Assembly (NCBI GenBank): GCA_910592005.1
Contig: CAJVPP010002735.1
Location: 1 to 13,693, forward strand
Reading direction: 5' to 3'
Source: Funneliformis mosseae
Lineage: Eukaryota > Glomeromycota > Glomeromycetes > Glomerales > Glomeraceae
DNA length: 13,693 nt
The position numbers and the translations under genes are program-made. The notes under the pieces are model-generated. The model searched no databases, had not been told where the DNA came from, and saw nothing but the letters and a program-made list of their open reading frames with translations. The number at the start of each line of letters is the position of its first letter. Position 1 is the stretch's first letter. Positions 8,893-13,693 of the stretch are shown here, in pieces.

Positions 8893-9214
8893 CAAACTTA
8901 TTTAAAATAATTTAGTTTATTAATTTAGCATATCATTTATAATATAAACATATACAGAATACATATATGACTTTATCAATCTTTGATGAAATTTATAATA
9001 TAGACAACGACTCAAATGTATTGATTTATGCTTCACATCAAATAAACATAATCACACGGTAAAATTTTAATTCATATGTAAAATTTGTCATATATGCAAT
9101 TCATTAATCTAAAAAATAAAAAGTAAACTAAAGTAAAATATTTGCTTGCGATGCAGTAATTAAATTATTTCCTTGAAGATAATAAATTAAAATATTAACA
9201 CTGTAACTGTAATT
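8893..9214. other. Convergent 3' intergenic spacer
   Basis: This spacer separates the end of the P450 gene (plus) from the end of the F-box pseudogene (minus). No gene is seen. An AATAAA on the plus strand at 9041-9046, about 150 nt past the P450 stop, is the best candidate poly(A) signal. No clear AATAAA is visible on the minus strand close to 9215. Confidence 0.45.
9041..9046 (+). terminator. Candidate polyadenylation signal (AATAAA) of the P450 gene
   Basis: AATAAA is the first plus-strand match after the P450 stop at 8892. The distance, about 150 nt, is plausible for a fungal 3' UTR. Confidence is low because the hexamer is common in A/T-rich DNA. Confidence 0.3.
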
Positions 9215-10316
9215 TTAATCATCGTCAATCTTTACGGTTTCCAACTTTTTAATAATACCCAACTTTTTATATTTTTCAATTACTTTCTTAATTTCTCCTT
9301 GAATTTCTAATCTCTTTACGCGATACCTCTTAATAATGATTAAAACAAGCGGCTTTTGTGGTATCCGATGACTCCACCTTGTAAAGAATTCTTTCAAATC
9401 TTTTGGAAATAATCTAGAATTTGCTTTATGTATTAATTTTAATTTATAAAAATTTTTTGGTGAAAATTCTGTCAAAATTTCCAACAACTTTTTTTCATCC
9501 AAACAACCATACCCACACCAAACTTTAATGCTTTCCAACTGTTGACAATTATTCAAAATAATTTCCAATGAATCAATTTCATTAACCGCGAATGTAGTAG
9601 ATAATGTTCTAAGGTTCGGACAAAATTTGGCTATGAATAAATTCAATGAACGATCAGAATCGGCAATGTGAAGACATGTTAAATTCTTTCCATTGATTTC
9701 CAAAAATTGATCCAAGTATTCACAGTTAGGAAATCTATGAGGAAATTTTAAGATTTGTAATAGTGGGAATGTAACATATTGTAACTCCTTGAAATCTTCA
9801 AAATTTCCCATATGATTAAGTGATAAAACAAGTGTTCGTAAATTTGTTAAAGTATCAATACTACATGTTAATAAAGATATAACATCAGACCACTTCACTT
9901 GATGAGAACATTGTGATAACGTCAAGTGCTTTAAATAATTCTGTGAAGAGATCAAATCTTTTAATCCATTTGAAACATTTCCTTCAAATTTGATACTAAG
10001 GGATTGTATATTCGAGATAGTTGATAAAAGAATTCAGAATAAATATCAGAACTACAGCTTAACGTTGAAAGATCCGTTAGGCAGTCTGTTGCTCCAGGAA
10101 AGTTTATGAAGCCGAGGTTGGAAATGTTTCTTATATTCCCCATTGAAAAATAATTCAATTCTTTCAAACAAGGAATCTGTCTCATAAACATCTTTAATAT
10201 TGTTCGTGATACTAGATGCTTGTTTCGACTTAAGTTTTGTGGTATATCAGTTTCATTATCATCACATTTTTTAATATTACCAATTTTGTATGTAATTTAT
10301 CCATTTGAATAATGAT
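9215..10316 (-). pseudogene. Decayed F-box/LRR paralogue lacking the F-box
   Basis: It is clearly related to the intact F-box gene at 3472-4938. Shared stretches include ILKMFM, FPGAT, CSSD.YSEFF/LHSEFF, KDLISSQ, EDFKELQ, FPLLQILK/FPQLQILK, NGKNL, SLNL.IAKFCP, SIKVWCG and VIEKYKK, in the same order. The 9215-9960 part stays open for about 246 codons; the 9961-10191 part is in another frame. Compared with the paralogue, about 10 nt are missing near 10007-10014, between QLSR and the SLSIKFE segment, which breaks the frame. Upstream, traces (QMDKL, RNKHLVSRTILKMFM) reach about 10316 with more frame changes. No MSRLPAD-type F-box follows, so roughly the first 100 codons are lost. Without the F-box it could not join an SCF ligase. 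A short LRR-only product from 9215-9955 cannot be excluded, but I see no reason to expect it. Confidence 0.8.
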
Positions 10317-10918
10317 TGTCCAAATGCAATTTTTTTTAGCTTTTCATAGAATGTTTAAATTTTATCCAAAATTGTAATTAGATCGTTTCATTTTTTTTTT
10401 CACACTTTACTTTCTTAATAAAAGCCTAGTATAATAAGTATGATTCTAATTCTACTTCAACAATGTCAATATCAGTAACAAAGGGATGAAACTTGAGTAC
10501 GAAGCGCTTGCATCGGATAACAGGTTATTTACTAACAAAAAGAGTCCGTTTCATTGTTAATTTTTTGATTCCGGGAATAATCCCATCTTCTAACAATTTA
10601 CCATTGAATAATGTTTTGGATTGTCAGAATTAGCTTTTGTTTTCTGCGCAGGGTTTATTATCAACCCACAGTTGATATTTTAGAAAACATATAAAAACCT
10701 CGAAATTTATCCAAAAAATAATTCGTCAGCTATGTGTTCAAAAAGAAATGTTTCTCGATGAATTTTGAATGAAGTTTCCTATTTCCAAAAATGTTAAAGT
10801 GTAATTCAACTCTTGGGCGTTCAATAGGTCAAAAAAAAAAATAACTATTAATGTTATATATTATTCATAACGTTTAAACGACATAAAACTCAATTTCGGA
10901 ATATATATCTATCTATAG
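10317..10918. other. Intergenic region upstream of the F-box pseudogene
   Basis: No supportable gene is seen. The first part (10317-10400, minus) may contain the old leader of the F-box pseudogene, since the plus-strand stretch GTTTAAATTTTATCCAAAATTG near 10353 resembles the leader of the intact copy near 4951. A plus-strand TATAAAAA lies near 10690, and a short open stretch follows (KFIQKIIRQLCVQKEMFLDEF, ending about 10767) that might belong to the fragment at 10919-11074. Confidence 0.35.
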
Positions 10919-11074
10919 GTTGTTGAATTACAACTTCGTTTTGCGATTTATGATAATATGCCAATTGTGAAATATCTTGCTTCAAAATTGAAGAATCTCA
11001 AAAACGTTGAAATAACAATATTAAATTATACATTCAGTCCTAAAAAGAAATGTATGTTCAAATACGCTTCATAA
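10919..11074 (+). pseudogene. Possible LRR-like exon fragment
   Basis: After CTATAG, which could be a splice acceptor, a 51-codon open stretch runs to TAA at 11072. It reads VVELQLRFAIYDNMP, then IVKYLASKLKNLKNVEITIL, a regular hydrophobic pattern like one leucine-rich repeat or helix pair. A GT at about 10829, after CGTTCAATAG, could be the matching donor of an intron of about 90 nt, similar in size to those of the P450 gene. Upstream coding frames contain stops, so this would be a remnant at best. The family is not identified. Chance is a real alternative at this length. Confidence 0.25.
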
Positions 11075-12416
11075 CTTGTATTGGTAAAAAGTTTTTATTA
11101 CAAAATGGATAAGTAATGATTTACAATGAAGTGAATCGTGTATCAGATAAGTTTTTATTATACAATATTTATTAAGTAATTATTGGATCCATTTATGTGG
11201 ATTTTTAAAACTAAATATTTAATTATTTAAATATGGCTGTAAAAAAAGATGGACAAAGGATAATAATTCAACGAATAATTGAAGACAATGCATTACCATA
11301 AATTCCATATGTAATTTATCTAAATTAAATTTTTTTTTTTTTTTTTTTTTAAGTTGATTTACTAATTGTTTTATTAGATGTCTCCATAAATTGGTTCGAT
11401 TTTTAAATTATCTCCTAAGAAAATAATATCTTTTTGTATGATAGAGACTTTCTTATATGCTTTATGTATCGTTATGCTTATATACGAATGAAGGTTCAAC
11501 CTATAACTTTGTTTTATTGCTTACATGAAAAAAGAAATTTTTGAATTAAAATATTATCCTAACCTAATTTCTATTTAGCTTAAAAATGATAAAAGCCTTC
11601 GATCAGACGATCGCTTCGAGCATGATTGTTCCAAAATCCTGCGACTTTTTTCTCGTCTCTTCAAATCAGATCATTTGCGCTTTTTTTTGCAGTGTCTTCA
11701 CTTCTACTACTTCTACTGCAAATTTCAATTTGATCATAATAAAATTATTTTGATACGTCTAGAAATAAACAAAAGTTTCTTACATAAAAAATATATTTTA
11801 TTAGATCTTTACAAACATAAAGAAATTAAAGAAATTTTATATTTTAAATAATTTATCCTTACTTTTTTTTTAAAAAAAAATATTACTATATTTTTTATTT
11901 CAATAATCCCGGTGTCAGATTCTCATATGTATGAACTGCATCCTTCTCTTATAAGACTCCTACGATTAGTACTTTAAATTAAGGATTGGAATCGATCTAG
12001 CAAAATCGAATTAATTGAGATCTATTTTTAGTGGAGCAATGTGTGTAGTTTGAACGATTCACCACAAAAGCAATGCTTTAAGATATTGTAGAATTAATTA
12101 GATCTGAGAAAAATAATAACAGAATGATCAAAAAAAAAATGAAAACAAAAAAAAGCCTAACCTACAAAAATGAAGAAACTTATAAATAAAAAGATCAAAA
12201 AAATTAACAATGGAATGATCAAAAAAAAAAAAAAATGCTTACCTAATCCTTCTGAAGAGATCCAACTCGAAAGAGAAATCTTATCGCTGCCGAACCAAAA
12301 AGTGAAATGATTTTAACAAACCGCATACACCCGAAACAAAAAAAGAAATTTAATTATTAATAATGAATAATTTTTTAAAATAAAATAAATTTTCATTCGA
12401 TCTCTGCGAATTCAAA

Positions 12417-12438
12417 AAAATAAATAAATAAATAAATA
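12417..12438 (+). repeat. TAAA microsatellite
   Basis: About five uninterrupted TAAA units follow an A-run. It is a simple-sequence repeat with no function seen. Confidence 0.8.
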
Positions 12439-12677
12439 GTAAAAAAAAAAAAAATTACAGATGATTGGTTTTTGAAAAAAAAAAAAAAGAATGCTAAAAT
12501 TGATACACCATTAGAATTACCTGCTTTTAAGTATATGATATCCAATTATCATAAAATGTAAATTTATGAAAATTTTTGATAAAATAATATTATTTTCTTT
12601 TTTTTGTAAATAACATTTTTTTCGTTCAATTTTTGATTAAAAAATCACTACGCCATAAATAAAATCAATTGAAAATG

Positions 12678-12726
12678 GAATTCCAATTTCAGACACCCGA
12701 AGATCGTCTGAATTCCAACTTCAGAC
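12678..12726 (+). repeat. Direct 17-bp repeats forming alternative hairpins
   Basis: GAATTCCAATTTCAGAC (12678-12694) recurs as GAATTCCAACTTCAGAC (12710-12726), 16 of 17 identical and 32 bp apart. Between them GTCTGAA (12706-12712) is the reverse complement of TTCAGAC. It can therefore pair with the copy at 12688-12694 or with the copy at 12720-12726, giving two mutually exclusive 7-bp stems. The block is less A/T-rich than its surroundings. Confidence 0.6.
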
Positions 12727-13327
12727 GAAAATCAATTTCAGTCACAACAGATTAATAGAAACCAAAAATCGAATCTTAGAATTGAAACTCGAGAAACGAA
12801 TAATCGCGATTAATCGATTCTAAAATCGAAACTACATGCTTGAATCTATTCCACTCCCTGCTTTAGACAGCAAAATTTCTTATTTGATCTATAAATTGTA
12901 TCTGGAAATTCTCTGCATATTACAATATAAGTATCAATTACATATGACAACTTAATTGTTCATGTCCTTTAATAAATAAATTTGACTCCGATAACGAGGG
13001 TGGGTTTAGGAGTTTTAGCCTTTCGACTATTTACAAATTAGTATTTTCTTCGGTTGTCTATTTTGGAATAATTAATTAGTTAAAATTTCAAATGAGCCGT
13101 AAAAGACAAATTTCTGTGTATATTTTGTAATATCAAGAGAATTTATATGCTAATAAAGAACGTTACCGACAAACCTCGTTTCCGTCTTTGAAGAAATTTA
13201 ACAGATCAGTACATCTGTTACGCTATTACGCCAGTTTCTGTTCAAGTTTAGAAAAATGAAGATTATCGGTTTCGTCAAAGAATCAACTCTTCTAAAACAG
13301 CGTTCTAAACCATGACCATATATCTGA

Positions 13328-13353
13328 AACTAAAAACCATGTGGTTTTTAGTT
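13328..13353. repeat. 26-bp palindromic element with 12-bp arms
   Basis: AACTAAAAACCA (13328-13339) and TGGTTTTTAGTT (13342-13353) are perfect reverse complements separated by TG. It would form a tight hairpin or bind a dimeric factor. It lies about 80 bp from the coiled-coil remnant, but no linked function is visible. Confidence 0.65.
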
Positions 13354-13431
13354 ATTGCTTGCACCTAATATAATATTCGTTAACGCAATGAAAATATAAT
13401 AAAGAATCCTTTGATTTAATTACCTTTACAC

Positions 13432-13693
13432 TTATCCAATTCAGCTGAAGTTTTCTTCTGCCTCTTCACGGGCTTTACGATCGATTTCTGATTAAGCTTT
13501 ATCAGTAGCAACTTCTTTTCGCTATAATTCATCAGCTTCATTTTCTTTTTCTCTGCATTTGATTTTTTTTGATATGTTGAGCAACGTCGCGTTCATTTTT
13601 GCTCGGGTTGTCTTTCAGCACCTTCCTGATCGCGTCTTTCAGATTCCTGTTTAACGACATGTTCATAGAATTCAGTTTCTTGACTTGGTTAAT
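13432..13693 (-). pseudogene. Remnant of a Glu/Arg/Gln-rich coiled-coil protein, open at window edge
   Basis: On the minus strand, reading in from the window edge, one frame gives ETEFYEHVVKQESERRDQ, then EGAERQPEQK and a stop (13594-13592). A second frame gives ERDVAQHIKK. A third gives REKENEADEL, stop, RKEVATDKA, stop, SEIDRKAREEAEENFS, stop. Together they read as one highly charged, heptad-like helix interrupted by two single-base frame changes at A-runs and by stops at 13524-13522 (TAG), 13494-13492 (TAA) and 13443-13441 (TGA). A GTAATT near 13430 could be an old splice donor. The parent family is not identified; similar charged helices occur in many unrelated proteins. The 5' part lies outside the window, so the state of the whole gene is unknown. 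Codon pattern and a lower A/T content than the flanks support former coding. Confidence 0.6.

Larger units (their letters stand above)
11075..13431. other. Long non-coding stretch rich in A/T tracts
   Basis: No supportable gene is seen. A 22-codon frame at 11233-11301 is too short to call. The stretch holds long homopolymers (A/T runs near 11331-11350, 11868-11880, 12220-12235, 12443-12455 and 12475-12488), a TAAA microsatellite (about 12417-12438) and a less A/T-rich part at about 12660-12850 with short repeats and palindromes. There is also a 26-bp palindromic element at 13328-13353. On the minus strand, 12120-12290 contains GT/AG-like signals around A-tracts, but no reading frame supports an exon. 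Confidence 0.5.

Noticed and set aside
11686..11722. TTTGCAGT / ACTGCAAA 8-bp inverted repeat
   Set aside because: The arms are short with a 21-nt loop; expected by chance in several kilobases of such DNA.
12115..12300. Minus-strand splice-like signals (GTAAGC, TTTTTGTAG) next to an open piece reading FWFGSDKISLSSWISSEGL
   Set aside because: Splicing to the nearest acceptor gives an immediate stop, and a stop also lies just upstream; no family match.

Overview
This window looks like nuclear DNA of an AT-rich fungus, most likely an arbuscular mycorrhizal fungus (Glomeromycotina, Rhizophagus-like). The reasons are extreme AT richness with long A/T homopolymers, GT-AG introns of 78-93 nt, an F-box/leucine-rich-repeat protein starting MSRLPADCLNDIFEYL, a cytochrome P450 of the type I associate with that lineage, and remnants of FAR1/MULE-like transposases. 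The assignment rests on family resemblance from memory; no search was run.

Layout. Positions 1-2130 are AT-rich and gene-free. They hold a degenerate repeat of about 42 bp anchored on GGCAATAAAATTG (42-272) and a 79-bp hairpin (1941-2019). Positions 2133-3180 are a plus-strand MULE/FAR1-type transposase pseudogene with a recognisable SWIM zinc finger and many stops and frameshifts. Positions 3472-4938 (minus) are an intact single-exon F-box/LRR gene. After about 1.9 kb of intergenic DNA with a 36-bp tandem repeat, positions 6904-8892 (plus) are a complete seven-exon cytochrome P450 gene. Joining the exons gives an uninterrupted 496-residue protein with membrane anchor, PGPP hinge, ExxR and heme-Cys motifs. 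Convergent to it, 9215-10316 (minus) is a second F-box/LRR copy, decayed: it lacks the F-box and carries a frameshifting 10-nt deletion. Positions 10320-13430 are mostly non-coding, with one possible LRR-like fragment (10919-11074), small palindromes and homopolymer tracts. At the right edge (13432-13693, minus) lies the broken remnant of a charged coiled-coil coding sequence.

Functionally, the two apparently working genes are an SCF-type substrate adaptor (F-box) and a membrane-bound mono-oxygenase (P450). Nothing suggests they act together. The P450 simply sits between two same-orientation F-box paralogues, as expected in a genome with expanded, dispersed F-box and P450 families. I found no tRNA, rRNA or CRISPR array and no convincing undescribed system. 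The items most worth a second look are the P450 I-helix lacking its usual threonine, an in-frame alternative splice acceptor in its intron 3, and two pseudogenes in which several stops sit where glutamine codons are expected.
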